A DNA stretch of 33,265 nt from Maribrevibacterium harenarium. GTDB lineage: Bacteria; Pseudomonadota; Gammaproteobacteria; Pseudomonadales; Marinomonadaceae. Shown piece by piece: positions 16,187-24,880 of this stretch; the first letter of the stretch is position 1, and each line of letters begins with the position of its first letter. The DNA is taken from assembly GCF_006385675.1 (NCBI RefSeq), contig NZ_VFRR01000009.1, positions 1 through 33,265 on the forward strand, read 5' to 3'. The position numbers and the translations under genes are program-made. Under the pieces are notes generated by a model. It worked only from the letters and a program-made list of their open reading frames with translations, was not told where the DNA came from and did not search any database.

Positions 16187-18268
16187 ATGGTCGATGCGCT
16201 GGAAACCCAGGATATCAAAGAGCTGAAAGGTGTCGGGCAAGCCATGGCAGAGAAGCTGGCCAAGCTTAACCTACACACGGTGCATGACTTGCTGTTTCAC
16301 CTGCCGATTCGCTATCAAGATCGCACCAGGGTCGTACCCATCGGCCAGTTACGCTTTGGCGATGAAGCCGTGGTGGAAGGTGAGATCAGCGGCGTCGAGA
16401 TAAAAATGGGCAAGCGGCGTAGTCTGATTTGTCGGTTACGGGATGGAACTGGCTCAATTTGCCTGCGTTTTTTTCATTTCAACGCGGCCCAAAAGAAGCA
16501 ACTGGAGCAAGCACCGCGAGTACGTTGTTTTGGGGAAATCCGTCGTGGTGCGACGGGGGTTGAGATTTATCACCCTGAATACACCTTACTGCAAGAAGCC
16601 GATGAACTGACACCCCAGCAGCAATTGACGCCAATTTATCCGCTCACCGAAGGTCTGACCCAAACCAAGATCCGCCAGCTCTGCGAGCAAGCATTGGAGC
16701 GCCTGACGCCGATGAACTTGCGTGAATGGCTCCCAGAACCAATTCGCCAGCGTTTTAGTTTGCCACCACTGGCGGAGGCTATTCGATTTTTACACCATCC
16801 AGATCGAGGAACTGATTTAGACCAGCTCAAAGCAGGTGCTCATCCTGCCCAATACCGTCTGTCTTTTGAAGAACTGCTGGCACACCAACTTTCGCTGATC
16901 GGCAAACGTCATCAGGCACTACAGGATCATGCGGTACGCATCGACAACCAAGGGAGCTTAGCGCAACAACTTTTGAGCCAGCTTCCGTTTGCCCCTACCG
17001 GCGCACAGCAACGGGTTACTGGTGAGATTTTGCGGGACTTAGCCAGCGGCCACCCAATGCTACGCTTGGTACAAGGGGATGTGGGCTCGGGCAAAACCTT
17101 GGTGGCGGGAATGGCTGCTGCCCATGTGATCGAACAGGGCTATCAGGTAGCCGTGATGGCACCGACGGAGATTCTCGCCGAGCAACATTACCTCAATTTC
17201 AAAAACTGGTTTGAGCCGCTAGGAATCCAAGTGGCGTGGATGATTGGGAAACTTAAAGGCAAACAACGACAAACCGAACTAGAGCGTATTGCCGATGGCT
17301 CTGCGGCTGTAGTGATTGGCACCCACGCCTTGTTCCAAGAAGCGGTGACGTTCCATAAACTCGCGTTAGCCATTATTGATGAGCAACACCGCTTTGGCGT
17401 GCATCAGCGTATGGCATTGCGCGAGAAGGGAGAAATACAGGGACTCTATCCCCATCAGTTAATCATGACAGCTACCCCGATCCCCCGCACGTTAGCCATG
17501 TCCGCCTATGCCGATTTGGATTGCTCTGTGATTGATGAACTGCCACCGGGACGTACGCCAGTGAATACCATAGTGGTATCCGATCAGCGGCGCCCTGAAG
17601 TGATCGAACGGGTGCGTCACGCTTGCCAAGAGGGTAAACAAGCTTATTGGGTGTGTACCCTGATTGAAGAGTCTGAGGCGCTCCAGTGCCAAGCTGCAGA
17701 AGACACTTGGGAACAATTACAGGCCCAATTACCAGACCTATCCATTGGTTTAGTACACGGACGCATGAAAGCCCAAGAAAAAGCGGAGGTGATGACCCGT
17801 TTCAAACAAGGGGAGCTCCAGTTACTGGTAGCAACCACTGTGATTGAGGTAGGTGTAGATGTGCCCAACGCCAGCTTAATGGTAATTGAAAACCCGGAAC
17901 GCCTTGGCTTAGCGCAACTGCATCAGCTACGTGGGCGAGTGGGTCGAGGACAGACCGCAAGCCATTGCGTGTTGCTCTATAAAGCGCCGTTAGGTGCCCA
18001 AGGAAAAGCCCGTTTGGGGATCATGCGCGATACCACAGATGGCTTTAAAATCGCCGAAAAAGACTTGGAACTGCGTGGGCCGGGAGAATTGCTTGGCACC
18101 CGGCAAACAGGACTTTTGGAGTTTAAGGTAGCCGATTTACAACGGGACAAAGCCTTACTTGATGATGTGCAACAGGCAGCCCAGTATCTCTATCAATATC
18201 ATCCAGACTGCGTATCACCGCTGTTAAGTCGCTGGCTACCTCAGCATAGCCGTTATCTAAACGTTTGA
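16187..18268 (+). CDS. recG: ATP-dependent DNA helicase RecG
   Basis: A 693-residue superfamily 2 translocase that reverses stalled replication forks and processes R-loops and Holliday junctions. An N-terminal wedge/OB region (about 55-160, LRFGDEAVVEGEISGVE) precedes the helicase core: Walker A GDVGSGKT (about 299-306), DEQHRFGVHQR, TATPIPRTLA, TTVIEVGVDVPNA and QLRGRVGRG. The C-terminal GPGELLGTRQTGLLEF is the RecG-specific block. Normal length. GGGGGAAAG precedes the ATG. It converges on lrp with 9 bp between stops. Confidence 0.98.
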   Translation: MVDALETQDIKELKGVGQAMAEKLAKLNLHTVHDLLFHLPIRYQDRTRVVPIGQLRFGDEAVVEGEISGVEIKMGKRRSLICRLRDGTGSICLRFFHFNAAQKKQLEQAPRVRCFGEIRRGATGVEIYHPEYTLLQEADELTPQQQLTPIYPLTEGLTQTKIRQLCEQALERLTPMNLREWLPEPIRQRFSLPPLAEAIRFLHHPDRGTDLDQLKAGAHPAQYRLSFEELLAHQLSLIGKRHQALQDHAVRIDNQGSLAQQLLSQLPFAPTGAQQRVTGEILRDLASGHPMLRLVQGDVGSGKTLVAGMAAAHVIEQGYQVAVMAPTEILAEQHYLNFKNWFEPLGIQVAWMIGKLKGKQRQTELERIADGSAAVVIGTHALFQEAVTFHKLALAIIDEQHRFGVHQRMALREKGEIQGLYPHQLIMTATPIPRTLAMSAYADLDCSVIDELPPGRTPVNTIVVSDQRRPEVIERVRHACQEGKQAYWVCTLIEESEALQCQAAEDTWEQLQAQLPDLSIGLVHGRMKAQEKAEVMTRFKQGELQLLVATTVIEVGVDVPNASLMVIENPERLGLAQLHQLRGRVGRGQTASHCVLLYKAPLGAQGKARLGIMRDTTDGFKIAEKDLELRGPGELLGTRQTGLLEFKVADLQRDKALLDDVQQAAQYLYQYHPDCVSPLLSRWLPQHSRYLNV

Positions 18269-18277
18269 TGGGACGGT

Positions 18278-18754
18278 TTAAGGAATCGTCACCACCGTGG
18301 TATTTTTTACTTCTTCCATCGCCACGTAAGTACGCGATTCACGCACATGGGGCAGCGTCAGCAGAGTCTCTCCGAGCAGGTTACGATAGGCATCCATATT
18401 CGATACCCGTGCTTTGAGTAAATACTCAAAATCACCGGCGATCAGGTGACATTCCAGCACTTCCGGCACATTCGCCACAGCTTCTTTGAATTCGTTAAAA
18501 CCTTCCGGCGACGTGGCCTTAAGGCGAATTTCACAAAACACCAACAGGCCCGCATCAACTTTACGGGGGTCAACCAGGGCTCGATAACCGGTAATGTAGC
18601 CGTTACGCTCTAAGCGGCGCACCCGCTCTAAACAAGGCGTGGCACTCAAGCCAACCCGACTCGCCAACTCAACGTTAGAAAGACGGCCATTGTCCTGCAA
18701 CTCCCGAAGGATCTTCTTGTCCAATCGGTCTAAAGGCTTTGCTGAGTTTTCCAT
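18278..18754 (-). CDS. lrp: Leucine-responsive regulatory protein Lrp
   Basis: A 158-residue Lrp/AsnC regulator. The start MENSAKPLDRLDKK has AGGAGA about 10 nt upstream. HTH: GRLSNVELASRVGLSATPCL, then ERVRRLERNGYITGYRAL. The C-terminal RAM effector domain reads ECHLIAGDFEYLLKARV and LPHVRESRTYVAMEEVK. This is closely E. coli Lrp-like rather than a generic AsnC. It is divergent from aapJQMP, so Lrp control of that amino-acid transporter, and of itself, from the shared 547-bp region is plausible. Confidence 0.93.
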   Translation of the reverse strand: MENSAKPLDRLDKKILRELQDNGRLSNVELASRVGLSATPCLERVRRLERNGYITGYRALVDPRKVDAGLLVFCEIRLKATSPEGFNEFKEAVANVPEVLECHLIAGDFEYLLKARVSNMDAYRNLLGETLLTLPHVRESRTYVAMEEVKNTTVVTIP

Positions 18755-18787
18755 CAATGTGGATCTCCTAGAATTCAATCAGGAATA

Positions 18788-18816
18788 ATAAAAGCATTTT
18801 AACACGCTCTTGTCAG
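18788..18816 (-). promoter_or_regulatory. Sigma-70 promoter for lrp
   Basis: On the minus strand CTGACA (18811-18816), 17-bp spacer, TTTTAT (18788-18793); the transcript would start near 18781, about 27 nt before the ATG. Confidence 0.45.
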
Positions 18817-19015
18817 CCTGGGCACAGCACTTAAATAATCTCGTGCAAATGGTCAAGAGGAATGCGTCCCAACGCACCACAATACACCGACTAGCATCAG
18901 ATAGCACCATATAAAAACATAGTGTATATAACTAGCGAAATAGTATACAAACCAATAGGATCAAATGCCCCAGAGTGAAACACGACATCTTTGACTTTGC
19001 TCAAAAGTGGTTCAA

Positions 19016-19063
19016 ATAGCCAAAACACTATCTAAATAAAAAATCAAATAGCCATAAAGCTAT
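19016..19063 (+). repeat. Two similar dyads 32 bp apart, enhancer-like
   Basis: A 23-bp sequence beginning TCAAATAGCC occurs at 19012 and 19044 with 20 of 23 matches. Each contains a dyad: ATAGC-N6-ACTAT at 19016-19031 (4 of 5 pairs) and ATAGC-N6-GCTAT at 19048-19063 (perfect). The 32-bp period puts them on the same helix face, about 213 and 181 bp upstream of the predicted sigma-54 start, the usual place for activator binding sites. Confidence 0.55.
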
Positions 19064-19209
19064 CTACAATGCAAAAAAAGTGTATGGACTGCATGTTTTT
19101 TACGCAAATCATCTTGACTATAGGGGTTAATCAGTAATTCTATTAAGTCTGGCTACGGTCTTTTAGTGAAAAAAACCTAGATCGCTATACAAAAACAATA
19201 ACTCTAATG

Positions 19210-19226
19210 TTGGCAAGCATTTTGCT
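19210..19226 (+). promoter_or_regulatory. Sigma-54 (RpoN) promoter for aapJQMP
   Basis: TTGGCAAGCATTTTGCT matches the RpoN consensus YTGGCACGrN3TTGCW at 12 of 14 defined positions, with GG (19212-19213) and GC (19224-19225) exactly ten bases apart. Predicted start near 19237, leader about 65 nt. Confidence 0.75.
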
Positions 19227-19301
19227 TTATCAATCGGGTACAACCCATTTAATTGAGCAAAAGACTACAACATAAAACTAGCAACGCCTGGGAGGCTTAT
19301 A

Positions 19302-20324
19302 ATGAAATCGAACGTAGGTAAAATTCTTACCACTGCCGCAGTAGCAGCAACCATCAGCGCTGGCGCTTCTGCAGCAACTTTGGATGACGTAAAAGCAAAA
19401 GGCTTTATTCAATGTGGCGTCAGCCAAGGTGTACCTGGATTCTCTAACGCCGACGAAAAAGGTAACTGGTCTGGTATTGACGTAGATGCATGCCGCGCTA
19501 CTGCTGCAGCTATCTTCGGTGATGCACAGAAAGTTAAATTCACTCCACTTTCTGCCAAAGAGCGTTTCACAGCACTACAATCTGGCGAAATCGACATTTT
19601 GTCACGTAACACTACTTGGACTTACACCCGTGACACCTCTCTTGGTCTAGACTTTACGACAGTTAACTTCTACGACGGTCAAGGCTTTATGGTGCGTAAG
19701 GATCTAGGTGTTGAATCTGCTATGGAACTAGACGGCGCTACCGTATGTACTGAGCAAGGTACTACTACCGAGCTGAACATGGCGGACTTCTTCCGTAAGC
19801 ACAACCTATCTTACGTTCCTGTTATCGTGCAGAAAGCAGACGAAGCACTATCTGCCTATGCCTCTGGCCGTTGTGACGTATTCACTACCGACAAATCTGG
19901 TCTAGCAGCGCACCGCTCTAAACTAGCAGATCCAGCGGCACACGTGATTCTGCCAGAAACCATTTCTAAAGAGCCTCTAGGTCCTGTAGTTCGTCACGGC
20001 GACAACCAGTGGAAAGATATCGTAACTTGGGCATTGTTCGTACAGATCAACGCGGAAGAAATGGGTATCTCATCTGCTAACGTTGCGAAAATCAAAGCTG
20101 ACACCAAAGACCCAGGCATCCGTCGTCTACTAGGCGTTGAAGGTAACATGGGTGAAGCACTAGGTCTTAACGCTGATTGGGCTTACAACATCATTGCCGA
20201 AGTAGGTAACTACGGTGAAGTGTTTGAGCGTAACGTAGGTCCGAAAACTCCAGTAGGCTTGCCACGTGGTGTTAACAACCTATGGACTGAAGGCGGTGTA
20301 TTGTACGCGCCACCAGTTCGTTAA
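19302..20324 (+). CDS. aapJ: General L-amino acid ABC transporter, periplasmic binding protein
   Basis: A 340-residue exported binding protein of the AapJ/BztA family, which captures a wide range of L-amino acids in the periplasm. A signal peptide runs to about residue 24 (ISAGASA-A). The mature part opens LDDVKAKGFIQCGVSQGVPGF and contains DVDACRATAAAIFGD, SRNTTWTYTRD and GRCDVFTTDKSGL, all typical of the family. The strong GGAGG site sits 7 nt before the ATG. It is the first gene of the operon, under the sigma-54-type promoter, and is separated from aapQ by a hairpin, which would give more binding protein than permease. Confidence 0.95.
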   Translation: MKSNVGKILTTAAVAATISAGASAATLDDVKAKGFIQCGVSQGVPGFSNADEKGNWSGIDVDACRATAAAIFGDAQKVKFTPLSAKERFTALQSGEIDILSRNTTWTYTRDTSLGLDFTTVNFYDGQGFMVRKDLGVESAMELDGATVCTEQGTTTELNMADFFRKHNLSYVPVIVQKADEALSAYASGRCDVFTTDKSGLAAHRSKLADPAAHVILPETISKEPLGPVVRHGDNQWKDIVTWALFVQINAEEMGISSANVAKIKADTKDPGIRRLLGVEGNMGEALGLNADWAYNIIAEVGNYGEVFERNVGPKTPVGLPRGVNNLWTEGGVLYAPPVR

Positions 20325-20360
20325 TATCTATCTAATCCCTTACCTACCTTAGGGAATGTA

Positions 20361-20383
20361 CCCGGTGACCTAGCGTCACCGGG
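20361..20383 (+). promoter_or_regulatory. Intercistronic hairpin between aapJ and aapQ
   Basis: A perfect 9-bp stem CCCGGTGAC / GTCACCGGG with a 5-nt loop and no T-tract after it. Such hairpins after binding-protein genes protect the upstream mRNA from 3' decay or partly stop transcription; here either could raise AapJ over the permease. Confidence 0.65.
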
Positions 20384-20432
20384 CTACCCCTTCCGTTGAT
20401 CCATCTGACGAGCATTTACTGCCTGATTAACG

Positions 20433-21605
20433 ATGAGCAATAATAATAGTACCAATACAAGCTTCCTGAATGATGCAGGCAATCGCGCCCTCATATTCCA
20501 GGCTGTGCTTCTAGTTGTTGTGGTGGCTGTGGGTTATTATCTGTTCCATAACCTGCAAGCAAACCTTGAAAACCAAGGGATTTCCACCGGTTTCCGCTTT
20601 TTGAACGAACCGGCCGGCTTTCCTATCCTAATCCACTTAATCGAATATACCGAAGCTGACACTTACGGCCGAGCCTTTGTCGTCGCCTTGATTAATACCT
20701 TCGTCATTTCCCTTATGGGTATTGTGCTGGCAACCATCATTGGCGTGATTATGGGACTAGCACGTCTGTCCCAGAACTGGTTAGTTGCCCGTTTAGCTAC
20801 TGTCTATATCGAGACCTTGCGTAACTTGCCACTGCTGCTGCAAATGTTCTTCTGGTATTTCGCCGTCCTTGCGGCATTACCACATCCCCGTGACAGCATT
20901 ATCTTTGGGGATTTCTTCCTCAATAAGCGTGGTATTTACTCGCCGAACCCCATTTTCCAAGATGGGATGGACTTTGTGATAGTGGCGTTCGTGCTCTCCA
21001 TCGTTGCTGCGATCGGCTTGATTGTCTGGGCGAAAAAACGTCAAACTCTCACCGGCGAATGGTTCCCAGCCTATTGGACATCTCTGGCGCTGATTATCGC
21101 TGTCACTGTACTGGCCTTTATTGCTGCGGGGTCACCAGTAGAATTCGACCTACCGCAAAAGAGTCGTTTTAACGTTTCCGGCGGCATGGTATTAGTACCT
21201 GAGTTCGTGGCGGTGTTGATTGCCCTATCAACCTACACTGGCGCCTTCATCGCTGAAATCGTACGGGCTGGTATTTTGTCGGTAAACTGGGGGCAAACCG
21301 AAGCCTCACGTTCGCTTGGTTTACCAGACGGCTTAACACAACGCTTGATCGTGTTACCACAAGCGTTGCGCGTCATCATTCCACCTCTTACTAGCCAATT
21401 CCTCAACTTAGCGAAAAACTCCTCTTTAGGTGCTGCTATCGCTTATCCTGAGTTAGTTGCAGTAGTAATGGGTACGACACTGAACCAAACCGGTCAAGCA
21501 ATTGAAACGATTGGTCTGTGTATGCTGGTCTATGGCTCATTAAGTTTATCCATTTCATTCTTTATGAACTGGTACAACAAGAAAATGTCCTTAGTGGAAC
21601 GTTAG
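20433..21605 (+). CDS. aapQ: General L-amino acid ABC transporter, permease subunit AapQ
   Basis: A 390-residue inner-membrane permease of the HisM/HEQRo type. A first membrane helix (about 24-42) is followed by a periplasmic segment, then the permease core with RAFVVALINTFVISLMG, IETLRNLPLLLQMFFWYF and the EAA loop EASRSLGLPDGLTQRLIVLP that docks the ATPase. The longer-than-usual length with a large insert (about 150-260) is normal for AapQ. The ribosome site is weak (no clear GGAG), in contrast to aapJ and aapM. Confidence 0.93.
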   Translation: MSNNNSTNTSFLNDAGNRALIFQAVLLVVVVAVGYYLFHNLQANLENQGISTGFRFLNEPAGFPILIHLIEYTEADTYGRAFVVALINTFVISLMGIVLATIIGVIMGLARLSQNWLVARLATVYIETLRNLPLLLQMFFWYFAVLAALPHPRDSIIFGDFFLNKRGIYSPNPIFQDGMDFVIVAFVLSIVAAIGLIVWAKKRQTLTGEWFPAYWTSLALIIAVTVLAFIAAGSPVEFDLPQKSRFNVSGGMVLVPEFVAVLIALSTYTGAFIAEIVRAGILSVNWGQTEASRSLGLPDGLTQRLIVLPQALRVIIPPLTSQFLNLAKNSSLGAAIAYPELVAVVMGTTLNQTGQAIETIGLCMLVYGSLSLSISFFMNWYNKKMSLVER

Positions 21606-21614
21606 GAGGCTACC

Positions 21615-22715
21615 ATGGCGATTGAATTTAAACCTTCTCCAAGTCTCCCGCCACCACAAAATTCGGTGGGTGCCGTTGCTTGGATTCATAAAAACTTTTT
21701 CTCATCTCCGCTCAACATTGCGCTAACTATCATCAGTTTATACATCCTGTATTTACTGGTGCCACCGATGGTGCAGTGGGTATTTATTGATGCCACTTGG
21801 TCAGGTACATCAAAAGCAGACTGTACCGCAGGGGGTGCTTGCTGGGCCTTTATTGCCGTGTATTTTGACCAATTTATGTATGGTCTCTATCCAGAGGCAG
21901 AGTACTGGCGAGTAAATACCGCTTTGGTGTTACTGATTGCTTTGGTTGCCATGTTTGCAATCAAAGCCGTCAACAAAGCCATGTTAGCGGGTGTCATTAT
22001 TCTGGTTTATCCAGTTGTGGCTTACTTCCTGTTCGCTGGCGGCGTGTTTGGCTTGGCAGTCGTAGAAACAGCCAATTGGGGTGGTTTGTTCCTCACTACC
22101 TTACTGGGTGTGGTTGGGATTGTGGCCTCATTCCCGCTGGGTATTGTGTTGGCCTTAGGGCGTCGCTCGAACATGCCGATCGTAAAATCTGTGTGTGTGG
22201 TCTTTATCGAGACGATTCGTGCGGTTCCTTTGATCACCATTTTGTTTATGGCATCGGTAATGATCCCGCTGTTCCTGCCCGATGGCATGAACTTCAATAA
22301 GCTGTTACGCGTGGTCATTGGTATTACCCTATTCTCTGCAGCTTACATGGCGGAGGTAATTCGTGGTGGCTTGCAAGCGATTCCGAAAGGGCAATATGAA
22401 GCCGCCGATGCAATGGGCTTAACTTACTGGCAATCCATGATCCTCGTGATCTTGCCACAAGCCTTGAAACTGGTAATCCCTGGTATCGTGAACACCTTTA
22501 TCGGCTTGTTCAAAGACACGACGCTGGTTTATATCGTGGGCATGTTTGACTTGCTTGGCCGGATTCAGGCCGCGAACCACGATGCCAATTGGCTAGGTAC
22601 GACAACAGAGGGTTATGCCTTCGCAGGCTTTGTTTATTGGGTGATCTGTTTTGGTATGTCCCGCTACTCTATGGCGGTCGAGCGTAAATTAGATACCGGT
22701 CACAAGCGTAAGTAA
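21615..22715 (+). CDS. aapM: General L-amino acid ABC transporter, permease subunit AapM
   Basis: A 366-residue partner permease. Several N-terminal helices precede the core with [34 protein letters not shown] and the EAA loop [27 protein letters not shown] lies just upstream, 9 bp after the aapQ stop. With AapQ it forms the membrane heterodimer that AapP energises. Confidence 0.94.
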   Translation: MAIEFKPSPSLPPPQNSVGAVAWIHKNFFSSPLNIALTIISLYILYLLVPPMVQWVFIDATWSGTSKADCTAGGACWAFIAVYFDQFMYGLYPEAEYWRVNTALVLLIALVAMFAIKAVNKAMLAGVIILVYPVVAYFLFAGGVFGLAVVETANWGGLFLTTLLGVVGIVASFPLGIVLALGRRSNMPIVKSVCVVFIETIRAVPLITILFMASVMIPLFLPDGMNFNKLLRVVIGITLFSAAYMAEVIRGGLQAIPKGQYEAADAMGLTYWQSMILVILPQALKLVIPGIVNTFIGLFKDTTLVYIVGMFDLLGRIQAANHDANWLGTTTEGYAFAGFVYWVICFGMSRYSMAVERKLDTGHKRK

Positions 22716-22734
22716 CGTATTTGAGGTCTTAGTA

Positions 22735-23514
22735 ATGACAGACAGAAACATGGCACTCGCCCAACTTGAGCCGGGCGAAGAAGCAATCATCCAGTTTACT
22801 GATGTAAATAAATGGTATGGCGAATTTCACGTACTAAAAAACATCAACTTCAGCGTCAAAAAAGGCGAGCGTATTGTCGTGTGTGGTCCTTCCGGTTCCG
22901 GTAAATCCACTATGACTCGTTGCATTAACCGCCTGGAAGAGCACCAAAAGGGGCAGATTCTGGTTGATGGTATCGAGATGAACGATAACCTGAAAAACAT
23001 CGAAGCAATTCGTAAAGATGTGGGGATGGTGTTCCAGCACTTTAACCTGTTCCCACATCTCACTATCTTGGAAAACCTCACTTTGGCGCCGATCTGGGTA
23101 CGTAAAACACCGAAGAAAGAAGCTGAAGAAATGGCGATGCACTACTTGGAACGGGTAAAGATCGCTAACCAAGCGAATAAATTCCCTGGTCAGCTTTCTG
23201 GTGGTCAGCAGCAGCGTGTAGCGATTGCCCGCGGTCTGTGTATGAAGCCACGAATTATGCTATTCGACGAACCCACTTCAGCACTTGACCCAGAAATGAT
23301 CAAGGAAGTGTTGGACGTTATGATTCAGCTAGCCGATGAAGGTATGACCATGGTGTGTGTAACCCATGAAATGGGCTTCGCCAAAACCGTAGCTGACCGA
23401 GTGGTCTTCATGGATGCCGGCGAAATCGTCGAAGCGAATACGCCACACGAATTCTTCGAAAACCCACAGCATGATCGGACTCAGTTGTTCTTGAGCCAAA
23501 TTCTGAACCACTGA
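22735..23514 (+). CDS. aapP: General L-amino acid ABC transporter, ATP-binding subunit AapP
   Basis: A 259-residue ABC ATPase of the polar amino-acid class. Walker [10 protein letters not shown] (about 51-59), Q-loop [12 protein letters not shown], signature [15 protein letters not shown], Walker [13 protein letters not shown] and the H-loop VTHEMGFA are all present. It is the last gene of the operon; a rho-independent terminator follows at 23542. Confidence 0.97.
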   Translation: MTDRNMALAQLEPGEEAIIQFTDVNKWYGEFHVLKNINFSVKKGERIVVCGPSGSGKSTMTRCINRLEEHQKGQILVDGIEMNDNLKNIEAIRKDVGMVFQHFNLFPHLTILENLTLAPIWVRKTPKKEAEEMAMHYLERVKIANQANKFPGQLSGGQQQRVAIARGLCMKPRIMLFDEPTSALDPEMIKEVLDVMIQLADEGMTMVCVTHEMGFAKTVADRVVFMDAGEIVEANTPHEFFENPQHDRTQLFLSQILNH

Positions 23515-23541
23515 TCAAGACAATTCATGTAAACCTGATCT

Positions 23542-23565
23542 AAAAAGCCCCTCTGGGGCTTTTTT
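23542..23565 (+). terminator. Rho-independent terminator of aapJQMP
   Basis: AAAAAGCCCC, 3-nt loop TCT, GGGGCTTTTTT. A strong GC stem with a T-tract, 28 bp after the aapP stop. Confidence 0.92.
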
Positions 23566-23571
23566 GTTAGG

Positions 23572-23577
23572 TATAAT
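23572..23577 (+). promoter_or_regulatory. -10 element for the HDOD-ubiC-ubiA genes
   Basis: A perfect TATAAT just after the terminator, 44 bp before the HDOD start. The -35 position falls inside the terminator stem and matches poorly, so an activator or a second promoter may be needed. Confidence 0.4.
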
Positions 23578-23620
23578 CTGTTAGGTTTACGTTTTTTGAT
23601 TCGGGTAGGAGCAGAACTAT

Positions 23621-24880
23621 ATGGCGCCCAGCGAGGCTAATGACATCAGGGTTCGAGTAGTACACCTTGCCGATAATACCGGCAAGCTACAAGTACTTTT
23701 TCCTGATACAGCAATGCTGGACATTTCTGCACTGTCCCGACTGACTAAGCGCCGCTTTCAGCCGATTGCCAGTTACAATATAGAAGGCGATCCGCTATTG
23801 AAGCCGGGCACCAGTCCCTCGATTATTGATAAGGCTTTAGCAGAAGCAGAAAGTCTATCCCTGCGCGGCAATAGCAGCCAGTCATATAAACGTCTCAGCA
23901 ATAGCGAACTGCTAGCGCGCTTTGAAGGGCCATTAACTCGAGTCGAGTCGGTTGCCATACCTGTTAGTCAGATTGCTGGTCCAGCAGATGACATTGCAGA
24001 AGATGAAACCCAAATGCTCAATGCCTTGGGTAAGTTCCAGTCTATTCGCTTGAAGCAACGCTTAGAGGAAACCCTAGAAATTCCTCCGCTTCCGGCTTCT
24101 TCCCATCGTATTATCCAACTGTGCGCCAACCCAAATGCCGGAACCGATGAGCTGTGCGAAGTTATCAGCCTTGACCCAAGTTTGTCTGCCCAAGTGATTA
24201 GCTGGGCTTCCTCCCCTTACTACGGCGTGCGGGATGAAATTGATTCGGTAGAAGATGCCATCATCCGTGTACTCGGCTTTGATATGGTGATGAATTTAGC
24301 ATTGGGGTTATCTATGGGTGGGGCGTTTCAACCACCGGAAGAAGGCCCCCGCCATTATGAGGACTTTTGGTTTGGTGCGGTAGCCCGCGCTGTCTTGATG
24401 GAATCTTTAGTCAAAGCGATGCCGTCCAAGCAGCGCCCACGTTTGGGTCATGCTTATTTATCTGGTTTGCTACACAATTTCGGTTATCTGGCTATTGCGG
24501 TGGTCTTGCCGCCTCACTTTTCGATTTTATCCCGCTATATCGAAGCCAATGCCCATCTGGATTCTTCCATTATTGAAATGCATACCTTGCATTTCACCAA
24601 AGAGCAGCTCGGTTCTTGGCTACTGCGCCACTGGAATCTACCTGAAAGCATTTACACCGGGATTCGCTACAGTAAAACGCCAACCTACCGTGGTCCTCAT
24701 CAAGCTCTAGCTCACCTACTTTATTTGAGTGGTCAACTGATGGACGAGGGTCCGTTAGATAAGGAGATCCTTGCAGAAGTGGGTCTCTCGGAAACCGATG
24801 CTCAGAATTGCCGCAAGCGCGTGCTTGCCTCATCCAGCGAGCTGCGCAAAATGGTCGATCTGATCAACGGCAACAAATGA
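23621..24880 (+). CDS. HDOD domain protein with a shortened YbaK-like N-terminus
   Basis: A 419-residue cytosolic protein, probably a signalling or regulatory scaffold. The HDOD domain covers about 145-345: IPPLPASSHRIIQLCANPNA, SLDPSLSAQVISWASSPYYG, VEDAIIRVLGFDMVMNLALG, and SGLLHNFGYLA, where the catalytic HD of true phosphohydrolases is HN. The first 60 residues (LADNTGKLQVLFPDTAMLDISAL) resemble only the C-terminal part of the YbaK/aminoacyl-tRNA deacylase domain that is fused to HDOD in pseudomonad homologues; the rest is missing. AGGAG precedes the ATG. Its stop overlaps the ubiC start (ATGA), so the two are coupled. Confidence 0.85.
   Translation: MAPSEANDIRVRVVHLADNTGKLQVLFPDTAMLDISALSRLTKRRFQPIASYNIEGDPLLKPGTSPSIIDKALAEAESLSLRGNSSQSYKRLSNSELLARFEGPLTRVESVAIPVSQIAGPADDIAEDETQMLNALGKFQSIRLKQRLEETLEIPPLPASSHRIIQLCANPNAGTDELCEVISLDPSLSAQVISWASSPYYGVRDEIDSVEDAIIRVLGFDMVMNLALGLSMGGAFQPPEEGPRHYEDFWFGAVARAVLMESLVKAMPSKQRPRLGHAYLSGLLHNFGYLAIAVVLPPHFSILSRYIEANAHLDSSIIEMHTLHFTKEQLGSWLLRHWNLPESIYTGIRYSKTPTYRGPHQALAHLLYLSGQLMDEGPLDKEILAEVGLSETDAQNCRKRVLASSSELRKMVDLINGNK

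Larger units (their letters stand above)
18755..19301. other. Long regulatory intergenic region between lrp and aapJ
   Basis: 547 bp without a plausible gene. Its aapJ-proximal half is A/T-rich. It holds the lrp promoter, the paired dyads at 19016-19063 and the sigma-54 promoter at 19210-19226. A further A/T-rich stretch at 18897-18955 contains another AGATAGC-type half site and a GTATA/TATAC pair that I could not assign. Confidence 0.7.

Noticed and set aside
24808..24876. Earlier in-frame start for ubiC
   Set aside because: It would overlap the HDOD gene by over 70 bp and adds residues absent from chorismate lyases; the ATGA overlap at 24877 is the typical coupled start.
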